From assembly GCA_024400115.1 (NCBI GenBank), contig JAKSNF010000021.1, forward strand, positions 1-38,737: 38,737 nucleotides of DNA. Direction: 5' to 3'. The notes below the pieces were generated by a model. It was given only the letters and a program-made list of their open reading frames with translations. It made no database searches and was not told the DNA's origin. Made by a program: the position numbers and the translations under genes. Origin of the DNA: Paludibacteraceae bacterium. Lineage in GTDB: Bacteria > Bacteroidota > Bacteroidia > Bacteroidales > Paludibacteraceae. Positions 15,039 through 22,840 of this stretch are shown one piece after another (position 1 is the stretch's first letter; each line of letters begins with the position of its first letter).

Positions 15039-16940
15039 ATGACAGTTATTGAGAAAATAGAAGCCCTTAGGGCATTGATGAGAGAGAATGAGTTAGCCGC
15101 GTATATCGTACCCGGTACGGATCCACACGCGAGCGAGTATATGGCACCCCACTGGGCAGAGATGAATTGGCTCAGCGGTTTCACCGGCGAAAGCGGAACG
15201 ATGGTCGTCACCTTAGACGACGCACGCCTATTCACCGACAGCCGTTACTACCTCCAAGCCGAAACAGAACTGCAAGGTAGCGGCATCACCCTGATGCGCG
15301 CCTCCGATGTTGATTGCCCAAGTGTCAACCAATGGCTGACCGAAAAGTTTAGAGTGGAGAGTGTAGAGTGTAGAGTAGCTGATGAGTTCAAAAGTTTAGA
15401 GTTAATTGGCGTTAATCCGGAGATGTGGAGCATCAATCAGTTTAAGGAAATGAAGGAGGCGACAGGCGACAGGCTACAGGTGGTGTCGATTGACCTTATT
15501 CGTCCGCTGTGGACAGAGGCTCGTCCCGCTATTCCTCAACACCCTTTCTATGAATACGAAGAACAATATGCCGGCGAATCAGTAGCGTCCAAACTGCAAC
15601 GCGTACGCGAGGCTATCCAAGCCAAAGGCGCAAACGCTATCGTCATCAGCGAACTGGACGAGATAGGCTGGCTACTCAATATACGAGGCAAAGATGTCGA
15701 TTATACACCCTGCGTGATAGCCTACGTGGTAGTCGATATGAATCAATGCACCCTCTTTATCGACCCCGCCAAGGTAACACCTCAAGGACGCGCCTACATG
15801 CAACGCATCGGCGTGGAGATACAAGGATACGAGGAAGTCTTTGACTTCCTACAATCCACCATCCACATTCCACAATCCACCAATAAAGTACTAATGGACG
15901 GCAATCGCGTTAACGAGCGTTTATACGAAGCCGTGGGAGCAGAGAACGCTGTGGTAGTAACCCCCAGTCCCGTACAAGTGATGATGTCCATCAAGAACGA
16001 CACCGAGATAGCCGGAGAGAAAGAGGCACACCTCGTCGATGGAGTAGCACTTGTTAAGTTCCTCAAATGGCTTGAGGAACAGTTTAGAGTGGAGAGTTTA
16101 GAGTGTAGAGTAGTTGATAAGTTTAAGAGTTTAGAGTTGAACGAGATTGATTTGGCGGATAAGTTACACGAGTTCCGCACGATGGGTAAGAACTTCACGG
16201 ACGAGAGTTTTGCTACTATCGCCGGTTGGAAAGGTAATGGCGCTATCGTTCACTACCACGCCGAACCCGGCGAGTGCGCCACCATCGACGGCGAAGGCGT
16301 GCTGCTCCTCGATAGTGGAGGTCAGTACCTCGACGGCACCACCGACATCACTCGCACCCTGTGGATTGGCAATCCTGCCCATATACCTGCTGAAGTCAAA
16401 CACGATTATACTCTCGTTCTGAAGGGACACATAGCCCTTGCTAAAGCCCGTTTCCCCAAAGGCACACGCGGTAACCAACTCGACGTGCTCGCCCACCAGT
16501 TCATGTGGCAAGAAGGAATCACTTACGGACACGGAACAGGACACGGTGTGGGTCACTTCATGGGCTGCCATGAAGGTCCGGCAAATATCCGAACGGACAA
16601 CAACACGAACCCCATCCAACTCGGCAATATCTTCTCCGACGAACCCGGTATCTATCGTGCTAACGAGTATGGCATCCGAATAGAGAATCTGGTAGTAACA
16701 AAAGAGGTTACAGGCGACAGGCTACAGGCGACAGGCTATAAGAGTACGGGAGAGACGTACTATGAGTTTGAGGCACTGACCCGCTGCCCGTACGACAAGA
16801 ACCTCATGGATCTTGATATGCTCACCGAAGACGAGAAAGCGTGGATCAACGCCTACCACGCACAAGTATATAAAGACCTCGCACCTCGTTTGAACGCTGA
16901 CGAGGCAGCATGGCTAAACGAACAATGCAAGGCATTGTGA
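15039..16940 (+). CDS. pepP: Aminopeptidase P (Xaa-Pro aminopeptidase, M24B) with five repeat-derived inserts
   Basis: A 633-residue cytosolic metallopeptidase that removes N-terminal residues next to proline. It has two N-terminal creatinase-like domains and a C-terminal pita-bread domain. Metal ligands are visible: Asp425 in LLLDSGGQYLDG, Asp436 in TTDITRT, His in HGTGHGVGHFMGCHEGP, and Glu in EPGIYRANEYGIRIEN and near YYEFEALT. Usual length in the phylum is about 595, and the excess is explained by inserts encoded by repeats: two type A (15347-15403, FRVESVECRVADEFKSLE; 16081-16140), one type B (15848-15882) and two type C (15457-15480; 16707-16740, VTGDRLQATGYK). All keep the frame and avoid the metal site, so the enzyme is probably active. 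The ATG follows the type E tract directly. Confidence 0.93.
   Translation: MTVIEKIEALRALMRENELAAYIVPGTDPHASEYMAPHWAEMNWLSGFTGESGTMVVTLDDARLFTDSRYYLQAETELQGSGITLMRASDVDCPSVNQWLTEKFRVESVECRVADEFKSLELIGVNPEMWSINQFKEMKEATGDRLQVVSIDLIRPLWTEARPAIPQHPFYEYEEQYAGESVASKLQRVREAIQAKGANAIVISELDEIGWLLNIRGKDVDYTPCVIAYVVVDMNQCTLFIDPAKVTPQGRAYMQRIGVEIQGYEEVFDFLQSTIHIPQSTNKVLMDGNRVNERLYEAVGAENAVVVTPSPVQVMMSIKNDTEIAGEKEAHLVDGVALVKFLKWLEEQFRVESLECRVVDKFKSLELNEIDLADKLHEFRTMGKNFTDESFATIAGWKGNGAIVHYHAEPGECATIDGEGVLLLDSGGQYLDGTTDITRTLWIGNPAHIPAEVKHDYTLVLKGHIALAKARFPKGTRGNQLDVLAHQFMWQEGITYGHGTGHGVGHFMGCHEGPANIRTDNNTNPIQLGNIFSDEPGIYRANEYGIRIENLVVTKEVTGDRLQATGYKSTGETYYEFEALTRCPYDKNLMDLDMLTEDEKAWINAYHAQVYKDLAPRLNADEAAWLNEQCKAL
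15347..15403 (+). repeat. Type A repeat, in frame in pepP (first copy)
   Basis: Composite form: GTTTAGAGTGGAGAGTGTAG block, a linker TAGCTGATGAG, and a closing AGTTTAGAGTT. The linker corresponds to TAGCCGTCTAG in the intergenic copies at 16939 and 33221. Confidence 0.85.
15457..15480 (+). repeat. Type C repeat, in frame in pepP (first copy)
   Basis: GGCGACAGGCGACAGGCTAC plus AGG. It encodes EATGDRLQ. Confidence 0.75.
15848..15882 (+). repeat. Type B repeat, in frame in pepP
   Basis: CTACAATCCACCATCCACAT followed by TCCACAATCCACC. It encodes LQSTIHIPQSTN in a surface-like position before KVLMDG. Confidence 0.8.
16081..16140 (+). repeat. Type A repeat, in frame in pepP (second copy)
   Basis: The same composite layout as 15347-15403, with linker TAGTTGATAAG. 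It encodes FRVESLECRVVDKFKSLEL. Confidence 0.85.
16707..16740 (+). repeat. Type C repeat, in frame in pepP (second copy)
   Basis: Three ACAGGCGACAGGCT-like units encode TGDRLQATGY between the last two metal-ligand segments. Confidence 0.75.
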
Positions 16941-16999
16941 GTGTAGAGTGTAGAGTGTAGAGTAGCCGTCTAGTTTGATAGTTTAGAGTTGAAAGTTTT
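16939..16999 (+). repeat. Type A repeat, intergenic between pepP and argS
   Basis: Full composite copy: three GTGTAGA units, TAGCCGTCTAG, TTTGATAGTTTAGAGTTGAA and AGTTT. It begins at the pepP stop and ends nine bases before the argS start. Confidence 0.85.
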
Positions 17000-17007
17000 T
17001 ATAGTAT

Positions 17008-18807
17008 ATGCTTGAAGAGATATTAACAAAACAAGTTAAAGCCATTGTGAAAGACCTCTACGGAATAGAGGTCGAGGATAAAATGATTCAGTTGCAGAAG
17101 ACCCGTCCCGAGTTTGAAGGCAACATAACCCTCGTGGTCTTCCCCTTCGTGAAAGCTGCTCGCAAAGCTCCTGCCGTAGTAGCAGAGGAAATTGGTCAAA
17201 GATTACAAAGCGGTCTTGTATCTAAATACAACGCCGTACAGGGTTTCCTCAATCTCACGATTGCGTCCGATTTCTGGCTCAGTCAGTTAGACGCTATCGC
17301 TAAGGACGATAATTACGGTCTGTTACCCAAGCGCAACCAACTGATGATGGTGGAGTACTCCTCCCCCAACACGAATAAACCCCTACACTTGGGTCACGTG
17401 CGCAATAACCTACTCGGTTACTCGATTGCCCAGATACAGAAAGCCTGCGGTTGGAGAGTGGTGAAGACCAATATCGTCAACGACCGCGGTATCCACATCT
17501 GCAAATCTATGCTCGCGTGGAAACTATTCGGCAACGGTGAGACTCCCGAATCGACAGGCAAGAAAGGTGACCACTTGATTGGTGACTACTATGTTCGTTT
17601 TGACAAAGAGTACAAAGCCCAAGTAGCCGAACTCATGTCCAAAGGCTTAGACGAGGACGCTGCCAAAGCGCAAGCTCCCCTCATGCAAGAGGCACAAGCT
17701 ATGCTTCTCCAATGGGAACAAGGCGACCCCGAAGTGCGCCAGTTATGGGCACAGATGAACGGTTGGGTTTATGCCGGCTTCGACGAGACCTACAAAACCA
17801 TGGGCGTTGATTTCGACAAGATTTACTACGAGTCCCAAACTTACCTCGAGGGCAAGTCCGAAGTGGAGAAAGGACTGGCTTCCGGCGCATTCTACCGCCG
17901 CGAGGATGGTAGTGTGTGGGCAGACCTAACCTCCAACGGATTGGACGAGAAACTGCTGCTCCGTAAGGACGGCACGTCCGTTTATATGACCCAAGACATA
18001 GGTACAGCCAAGATACGTTTCCAAGACTACCCCATTGACAAGATGGTTTATGTCGTGGGTAACGAACAAGAATACCATTTCCAAGTGCTCTCTATCCTCC
18101 TCGACCGCCTCGGTTTCCCGTTCGGTAAGGAGTTAGTGCACTTCTCCTACGGCATGGTTGAACTGCCTAACGGCAAGATGAAGAGCCGCGAAGGAACAGT
18201 AGTCGATGCCGACGACCTGATGGCAAAAATGATTGAAGACGCGCGCGAGATAAGTAAGGATAAGGTGAATACCCTACCCGACATCACCGAAGCGGAAGCC
18301 AACGAGATAGCCCGCAAAGTGGGACTGGGTGCCCTCAAGTACTTCATCCTCAAAGTCGATCCGAGAAAGAACATGCTCTTCAATCCCGCCGAGAGTATTG
18401 ACTTTAACGGCAATACAGGTCCGTTCATTCAATATACCTACGCGCGTATTCAGTCTATTCTTAGAAAGTTTAAAGTTGAAAGTTTAAAGTTGAAAGAAGT
18501 TGATAAGTTTAATAGTTTAGAGTTGGAAGTGGAGAGTTTGAATGAGAAAGAGACACAACTCATTCAGCGTCTGGCTGAGTATCCAAATATCGTTAAGCAA
18601 GCCGGAGAGGATTTCTCGCCTGCCGTGATTGCCAACTACGCTTATGCCTTAGCCTGCGACTTCAACTCGTTCTATCACGACTATTCGATACTGAACGAAG
18701 AGAACGAAGCCGTTCGCGCTATGCGTATTCAACTCAGCGGTGTGGTAGCCAAAGTGTTAGAGAAAGCCATGAGCCTACTTGGCATCGAGATGCCGGAGAG
18801 GATGTAA
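17008..18807 (+). CDS. argS: Arginyl-tRNA synthetase
   Basis: A 599-residue class I aminoacyl-tRNA synthetase that charges tRNA-Arg. The N-terminal Add-1-like domain is followed by the HIGH motif (SSPNTNKPLHLGHVRNN), VNDRGIHICKSM, the KMSKS counterpart GKMKSREGTVV, and the anticodon-binding region with FIQYTYARIQSIL. The length fits the family. After RIQSIL a type A repeat (18466-18540) adds the stretch KFKVESLKLKEVDKFNSLEL before the normal NEKETQLIQRLAEYP; this is a surface linker in the anticodon-binding part, so activity is probably kept. It lies 67 bp after pepP, with only repeats in between. Confidence 0.95.
   Translation: MLEEILTKQVKAIVKDLYGIEVEDKMIQLQKTRPEFEGNITLVVFPFVKAARKAPAVVAEEIGQRLQSGLVSKYNAVQGFLNLTIASDFWLSQLDAIAKDDNYGLLPKRNQLMMVEYSSPNTNKPLHLGHVRNNLLGYSIAQIQKACGWRVVKTNIVNDRGIHICKSMLAWKLFGNGETPESTGKKGDHLIGDYYVRFDKEYKAQVAELMSKGLDEDAAKAQAPLMQEAQAMLLQWEQGDPEVRQLWAQMNGWVYAGFDETYKTMGVDFDKIYYESQTYLEGKSEVEKGLASGAFYRREDGSVWADLTSNGLDEKLLLRKDGTSVYMTQDIGTAKIRFQDYPIDKMVYVVGNEQEYHFQVLSILLDRLGFPFGKELVHFSYGMVELPNGKMKSREGTVVDADDLMAKMIEDAREISKDKVNTLPDITEAEANEIARKVGLGALKYFILKVDPRKNMLFNPAESIDFNGNTGPFIQYTYARIQSILRKFKVESLKLKEVDKFNSLELEVESLNEKETQLIQRLAEYPNIVKQAGEDFSPAVIANYAYALACDFNSFYHDYSILNEENEAVRAMRIQLSGVVAKVLEKAMSLLGIEMPERM
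18466..18540 (+). repeat. Type A repeat, in frame in argS
   Basis: Degenerate composite copy: AAAGTTTAAAGTTGAAAGTT, linker GAAGTTGATAAG, then AATAGTTTAGAGTTGGAAGT. It lies between the helix ending in RIQSIL and the NEKE helix. Confidence 0.8.
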
Positions 18808-18858
18808 GGAGAAAGGATGAAGGAGAAAGGATGAAGGAAAAAGGAGAAAGGAGAAAGG
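18806..18858 (+). repeat. Type E repeat (GGAGAAAGGATGAA), intergenic
   Basis: Units of AAGGAGAAAGGATGA repeated with small changes, ending directly at the ATG of the next gene; the last unit supplies GGAGAAAGG, which could act as a Shine-Dalgarno-like sequence. Confidence 0.75.
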
Positions 18859-20040
18859 ATGACAAATTCTGAAATACAAACGATTAAGCAACGATTTGGG
18901 ATTATCGGCAATAATGCCCAACTCAATCGTGCTATCGAAGTAGCGGTACAAGTGGCCGTTACGGATCTGTCCGTTCTGGTAACCGGCGAGTCGGGTGTGG
19001 GTAAGGAGTTCTTCCCGCAAATCATTCACGCCAACTCAGCACGTAAGCACGGTCCGTACTTCGCCGTTAACTGCGGTGCTATCCCCGAAGGAACGATTGA
19101 TAGTGAACTCTTTGGCCACGAGAAAGGTGCTTTCACCGATGCCAAAGCCGACCGTAAGGGTTATTTCGAGATAGCCAACGGCGGAACACTCTTCCTCGAT
19201 GAAGTGGGCGAACTACCCCTCTCCACCCAAGTGAGACTACTGCGTGTCTTAGAGACCGGCGAATTCATTAAGATGGGTTCCAGTCAAGTACAGAAGACCA
19301 ACGTTCGCGTAGTGGCAGCCACGAACTTAGATATGAAAACGGCTATACAAGAAGGACGTTTCCGCGAGGACCTCTACTACCGTTTGAACACAGTAGAAAT
19401 CAAAGTGCCTGCTTTACGCGACAGACGGGAGGATATACCATTGCTCTTCCGTAAGTTCGCTGTCGATTTTAGCGACCGCTACCGCATGCCCGCTATTCGT
19501 CTCAACGAGGAGGCTAATCGGTTACTGCAATCGTACTACTGGAACGGTAACATAAGACAACTCAAGAACGTGGCAGAACAGATCTCTATCATTGAAACCA
19601 ACCATGATATTAATGCCGAGACGCTGCGTAAGTATATACCCGAAACGGAAAAACAGAACGGAATAGCTTTGGTAGGGCACAAGATGAACGGCGATTCATT
19701 TATGAACGAGCGTGAGTTACTCTATAAGGTTCTTTTCGATATGAAACGCGACATGACCGAACTCAAAGCGCAATTCAATGAACTCAAAGCCGGAGCCGCC
19801 AACACGATGGTTCAATACCCTACTCCCCTACACCCCTACTCCTCTACTCCTAATAATGAGGACTACCAAATGGCTGACGAAGTGAGAGAGGAACCCGAAA
19901 AAACGATGGAGGAGATAGAGCGTGAACGCATAGCCGATGCTTTAGCGCATCATAAGGGCAACCGCAAGAAAGCGGCAGAGGAATTAGGTATGACGGAACG
20001 AACACTCTACCGACGTCTAAAGGAGTACGGGCTGTCATAG
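18859..20040 (+). CDS. Sigma-54-type AAA+ transcriptional regulator without receiver domain
   Basis: A 393-residue protein. It starts directly with the AAA+ domain: Walker A GESGVGKE (residues 43-50), the sigma-54 contact loop GAFTDA (90-95, canonical GAFTGA), Walker B TLFLDEVGELP, and the arginine region FREDLYYRLN. A Fis-type helix-turn-helix closes the chain (HHKGNRKKAAEELGMTERTL, then YRRLKEYGLS). No N-terminal sensory domain is present, which is common for this gene in Bacteroidales. A type F repeat (19816-19853) encodes YPTPLHPYSSTP between the AAA+ and DNA-binding parts. It lies upstream of LptE and SecG, an order often seen in the group. Confidence 0.9.
   Translation: MTNSEIQTIKQRFGIIGNNAQLNRAIEVAVQVAVTDLSVLVTGESGVGKEFFPQIIHANSARKHGPYFAVNCGAIPEGTIDSELFGHEKGAFTDAKADRKGYFEIANGGTLFLDEVGELPLSTQVRLLRVLETGEFIKMGSSQVQKTNVRVVAATNLDMKTAIQEGRFREDLYYRLNTVEIKVPALRDRREDIPLLFRKFAVDFSDRYRMPAIRLNEEANRLLQSYYWNGNIRQLKNVAEQISIIETNHDINAETLRKYIPETEKQNGIALVGHKMNGDSFMNERELLYKVLFDMKRDMTELKAQFNELKAGAANTMVQYPTPLHPYSSTPNNEDYQMADEVREEPEKTMEEIERERIADALAHHKGNRKKAAEELGMTERTLYRRLKEYGLS
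19816..19853 (+). repeat. Type F repeat (CCTACTCCCCTACACCCC), in frame
   Basis: Units CCTACTCC, CCTACACC, CCTACTCC and TCTACTCC. The reverse complement occurs as GGAGTAGGGTGTAGAGGAGT in the glycosyltransferase gene (26992-27037). Confidence 0.75.
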
Positions 20041-20097
20041 TTTAGAGTGGAGAGTTGAGAGTGTAAAGTAGCCTTCTAGTTTATAAGTTGAGAGTTA
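20040..20097 (+). repeat. Type A repeat, intergenic before lptE
   Basis: GTTTAGAGTGGAGAGTTGAG, GTGTAAA, linker GTAGCCTTCTAG, then TTTATAAGTTGAGAGTT, ending at the ATG of the next gene. Confidence 0.85.
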
Positions 20098-20598
20098 ATG
20101 AAGAAAATATATTTAATATTAGTATTAGGGTTGCTCACGGGTTGTTCGATTTCGTATAAGTTTAACGGAGCGAGCATTGATTACAGCACCACCCACTCGA
20201 TTGCGATTGCGGACTTTCCCAATAACGCAGCTTTGGTACATCCTCCCCTCAGTAACCAACTGAGTGAAGCCATCCGTGACCTCTATATCCGCCAAACGCG
20301 ATTACAAGTCAATCGTAAAGGCGGCGATTTGGAGTTAGAGGGTGAGATCATTGGTTATGACCTTACTCCAATGGGTATATCCGCCAGCGGCTATTCGGCA
20401 GAAACCAAACTGACCCTCAGTATTCGTGTGAGATACACCAATAACATCAACCCCGATGAGAGTTTTGAAAAGACCTATTCGGCTTACCAAACCTTCGACT
20501 CCAGTCAGATGTTAACCGACGTGCAAGATGCCCTCTGCGAGACCATGGTTAAGGAGATTTCGGAGAGTATATACAACGATACAGTCGCAAAATGGTAA
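20098..20598 (+). CDS. lptE: LPS-assembly lipoprotein LptE
   Basis: A 166-residue outer-membrane lipoprotein. The signal peptide ends in the lipobox LTGC (Cys16). The mature part begins with YKFNGASIDYS and contains SIAIADFPNNAALV and the LELEGEIIGYDLTPMGI strand pattern of Bacteroidota LptE (DUF4384-like/lipopolysaccharide-assembly family). LptE plugs the LptD barrel and helps deliver LPS to the cell surface. It sits between the sigma-54-type regulator and secG. Confidence 0.88.
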   Translation: MKKIYLILVLGLLTGCSISYKFNGASIDYSTTHSIAIADFPNNAALVHPPLSNQLSEAIRDLYIRQTRLQVNRKGGDLELEGEIIGYDLTPMGISASGYSAETKLTLSIRVRYTNNINPDESFEKTYSAYQTFDSSQMLTDVQDALCETMVKEISESIYNDTVAKW

Positions 20599-20634
20599 AA
20601 AAAGAGGGTATAATCTCAAAAAAGTAGAAATAAA

Positions 20635-20666
20635 TTTGCACAATTAAAAAAAATATAGTAACTTTG
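20635..20666 (+). promoter_or_regulatory. Bacteroidota-type promoter of secG
   Basis: TTTG (20635-20638) and TAACTTTG (20659-20666) are 20 bp apart, 52 bp before the secG ATG. The A/T-rich leader TTTAACTTTTTAAATTATAA follows. Confidence 0.8.
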
Positions 20667-20717
20667 CACGCTCAAATGAGTCGAAGTATGAATTGTTTAA
20701 CTTTTTAAATTATAATT

Positions 20718-21065
20718 ATGGATACAGCACTTACAATTATCCTCATCTTTCTTTCTATTCTTTTAATTGCTTTGGTTTTGTTCCAAAAAAGTAAAGGAGG
20801 AGGTTTAGCTTCCGGTTTTGCTAGCGGAAATCAGGTTTTAGGAGCTCCTAAAACGACTGAGTTTTTAGAAAAAGCCACTTGGACACTTGCTGCCCTTATT
20901 GTAGCATTAAGTATTATCGCTGTTGGTGTCTCTAAAGGGGAAAAAGAAGACCAACCCGTATCTAATCAAGGACAAACTCAAGAAATGCCTGTGGAAACAA
21001 ATCAATCCGATGAGGGGGCATTACCACTCCCGTCTGATGATCAACCCGGCGAGAATGCTAAATAA
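20718..21065 (+). CDS. secG: Preprotein translocase subunit SecG
   Basis: A 115-residue membrane protein of the SecYEG channel. The first helix (about 4-22), then LFQKSKGGGLASGFASGNQVLG (here split by the family's Gly-rich loop), then ATWTLAALIVALSIIAV. The acidic, Gln-rich tail is typical in Bacteroidales. Own promoter. Its last 45 bp overlap the end of the convergent glycosyltransferase, and its terminator lies inside that gene. Confidence 0.93.
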   Translation: MDTALTIILIFLSILLIALVLFQKSKGGGLASGFASGNQVLGAPKTTEFLEKATWTLAALIVALSIIAVGVSKGEKEDQPVSNQGQTQEMPVETNQSDEGALPLPSDDQPGENAK

Positions 21066-21761
21066 TAGATACCAAGGATATAAAACCTCAAGTATTAAAG
21101 CAAGCCAGAGAGAGACAGAAATGTCTCTCTTTTTTATGAGTTTATATTCTAACGGAAACTTAATCAGTATAATCGGAAAACAAAGTATTTGCAACACATT
21201 CGCCGCCACAACAACCATCCCCCAACGACGAATATCCCTATCCGTATAATGCGGGGCTTTTCCTGCCCAACGCATTCGTTGACGTAAGAACGCCCTCAAC
21301 GACTCTTGCGGTTGAACGATAGCTTCATACTGCTTTTGGTCTTTGGCTACTATTCTCCAACCTCTGCGTTTGGCACTCTCCAAGAGAAACATATCATCTC
21401 CACTGGGTATCTCAAAATGCAAGTCATCCTTGGCTTCAAGCCATTTATCACGCCTAACAATAAGATTGGCTCCCGAACACATAATCGGGTGACCTGCCTT
21501 GGCAGTCATCATCGTCAATTCCTGAATAGCGGCATACTCAGCTTGCTGCAACCGACAAAGCAATGATCCCGAACCCGCAGCCATACGCAAAGGCAAGATA
21601 ATAAGGTCAGCATTAAGGTCTGGAGTGGCAGACGGCGGCGTTATATCGTCATCTTGCAACCACACATAATCGGAAGTGGCTGCAGAAATGAGTTTCAAAA
21701 GGGCGTATTTCTTACCCTTCCCCTCATCGTTTATGCCTCGGCGTGGAATAATAACTTGCAT
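21021..21761 (-). CDS. Short family 2-type glycosyltransferase
   Basis: A 246-residue membrane-linked glycosyltransferase. Motifs: DYVWLQDDD (metal-binding D-x-D region, about 36), GHPIMCSGANLIVRRDKW, IPSGDDMFLLE and the Q-x-x-R-W motif LRQRMRWAGK; two hydrophobic segments near the C-terminus. The usual N-terminal half of the nucleotide-binding fold is missing or very short: the chain starts MQVIIPRRGINDEGKGKKYA, compared with ~60 more residues in relatives, so it may be truncated. The start lies inside the end of aroA (31-bp overlap). The 3' end carries the secG terminator antisense. Confidence 0.75.
   Translation of the reverse strand: MQVIIPRRGINDEGKGKKYALLKLISAATSDYVWLQDDDITPPSATPDLNADLIILPLRMAAGSGSLLCRLQQAEYAAIQELTMMTAKAGHPIMCSGANLIVRRDKWLEAKDDLHFEIPSGDDMFLLESAKRRGWRIVAKDQKQYEAIVQPQESLRAFLRQRMRWAGKAPHYTDRDIRRWGMVVVAANVLQILCFPIILIKFPLEYKLIKKRDISVSLWLALILEVLYPWYLLFSILAGLIIRREW
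21109..21135 (+). terminator. Rho-independent terminator of secG
   Basis: Perfect 9-bp stem AGAGAGACA / TGTCTCTCT with a GAAA tetraloop, followed by a run of T. It lies inside the coding part of the convergent glycosyltransferase gene, so the same bases encode its ...KRDISVSLW... segment. Confidence 0.9.
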
Positions 21762-22840
21762 TGTTCTTGCTTGAAATTAGGATAAGACTTATTCACGCAG
21801 TCTTCATCATCCACCTTATACCCTGCCACCATCGCCGCCATGGCTATACGATGGTCGTGCTCCGTCATGACCACTCCACCCTCCTGTGTAAGCAACATCG
21901 CCTCAACCGAAGCCACGCGGTCACTCTCCTTATAACGTAGGTTCTCTATTCCCGTCGCCTGTAACGCATAACCCAACACCTTACACGTCATCGCTACCGC
22001 CGGATAGAGATCGGGACAGGAAGAGAAGTCTATATTTAATGTTTGATGTTGGGTGTCTGGTGTTTGGTGTTTAGTACCTCGCACGCGTACGCCCGCGTTA
22101 GTATATAAGGTGTCCACACCCAATTGCTCAAAGATATCTGCTACTACCCTATCCCCTTGAACTGAGTCGCGACTCAGTCCTTGCATTTCTATCTCGCCTC
22201 CGTGAATAGCCACATACTCGTACCAGAAAGCGGCAGAAGACCAATCTTTTTCTGGTGTTTGGTATTTGGTGTCTGGTGTCTGGTAATCTTGAATAAGGGC
22301 ACGTGTCATCGTTAGATAAGGAGAAGCGGGGGCATCGCACGGAATACCAATTAACTCCAATGCCGAAGCAAACTGCGAACTAACCCCATTGTGCATTGTG
22401 CATCGTGCATGGTGAATCTTTTGCCCTTTAATGTGCAGCGGTGGAAAACCCTCTTGACCGAGGTAGTCAATCTTAGCCCCAAACGTACGCAATGCCTCTA
22501 CGAGCGGACCTATCGGGCGATGGTGCATCCTTTCGCATCCATCTAACACCACCTCACAACCAACAAGTTGCGCACAATAAGCCGTCAGGAAACGAAATGC
22601 AGTGCCGGCATTTCCCACATTCAGCGTCAGCGGTCCTACAGCAGCCAACGTTTCGTTGGCGCAGCGGTCTTGCAGGCGAAGCCGGTCAAGGGCTGCTTTG
22701 AGTAGCACCACATCCTGTGGCATAGCATCGGTGACCTCCATAAGGGGGTCACCGTGCATAGCCTGAAGAATGAGTATTCGATTGGCTATTGATTTCGATA
22801 TGGGTAGTTCAATTAACACTCGGCAGATTAGAGTAATCAC
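21731..22840 (-). CDS. aroA: EPSP synthase (3-phosphoshikimate 1-carboxyvinyltransferase) with repeat inserts
   Basis: A 369-residue shikimate-pathway enzyme that joins PEP to shikimate 3-phosphate. Motifs: LPISKSIANR, NAGTAFRFLTA, LDGCERMHHRPIGPLVEAL, VSSQFASAL, the catalytic Asp in DLYPAVAM, RYKESDRVAS, DHRIAMA and KSYPNF. It is shorter than the usual ~430 because the N-terminus is trimmed. Inserts are encoded by repeats: type J (22387-22417, HHARCTMHNG), and two type D tracts (22251-22285, YQTPDTKYQTPEK; 22036-22075, GTKHQTPDTQHQTLN). The start codon is GTG (22840 or 22819), both inside the end of the upstream peptidase gene, so translation is likely coupled. The last residues overlap the glycosyltransferase start. 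Confidence 0.93.
   Translation of the reverse strand: MITLICRVLIELPISKSIANRILILQAMHGDPLMEVTDAMPQDVVLLKAALDRLRLQDRCANETLAAVGPLTLNVGNAGTAFRFLTAYCAQLVGCEVVLDGCERMHHRPIGPLVEALRTFGAKIDYLGQEGFPPLHIKGQKIHHARCTMHNGVSSQFASALELIGIPCDAPASPYLTMTRALIQDYQTPDTKYQTPEKDWSSAAFWYEYVAIHGGEIEMQGLSRDSVQGDRVVADIFEQLGVDTLYTNAGVRVRGTKHQTPDTQHQTLNIDFSSCPDLYPAVAMTCKVLGYALQATGIENLRYKESDRVASVEAMLLTQEGGVVMTEHDHRIAMAAMVAGYKVDDEDCVNKSYPNFKQEQCKLLFHAEA
22036..22075 (+). repeat. Type D repeat (GGTGTCTGGTGTTTGGTGTT), in frame in aroA (first)
   Basis: Units of TTTGATGT, TGGGTGTC, TGGTGTT and TGGTGTTTA. Read on the coding strand it encodes KHQTPDTQHQTLN. Confidence 0.8.
22251..22285 (+). repeat. Type D repeat, in frame in aroA (second)
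   Basis: TCTGGTGTTTGGTATTTGGT, then GTCTGGTGTCTGGTA. It encodes YQTPDTKYQTPEK on the minus strand. Confidence 0.8.
22387..22417 (+). repeat. Type J repeat (CATTGTGCATTGTGCATCGT), in frame in aroA
   Basis: Four tandem CAT(T/C)GTG-like units. On the coding strand this gives HHARCTMHNG before the conserved VSSQ segment. Confidence 0.65.
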
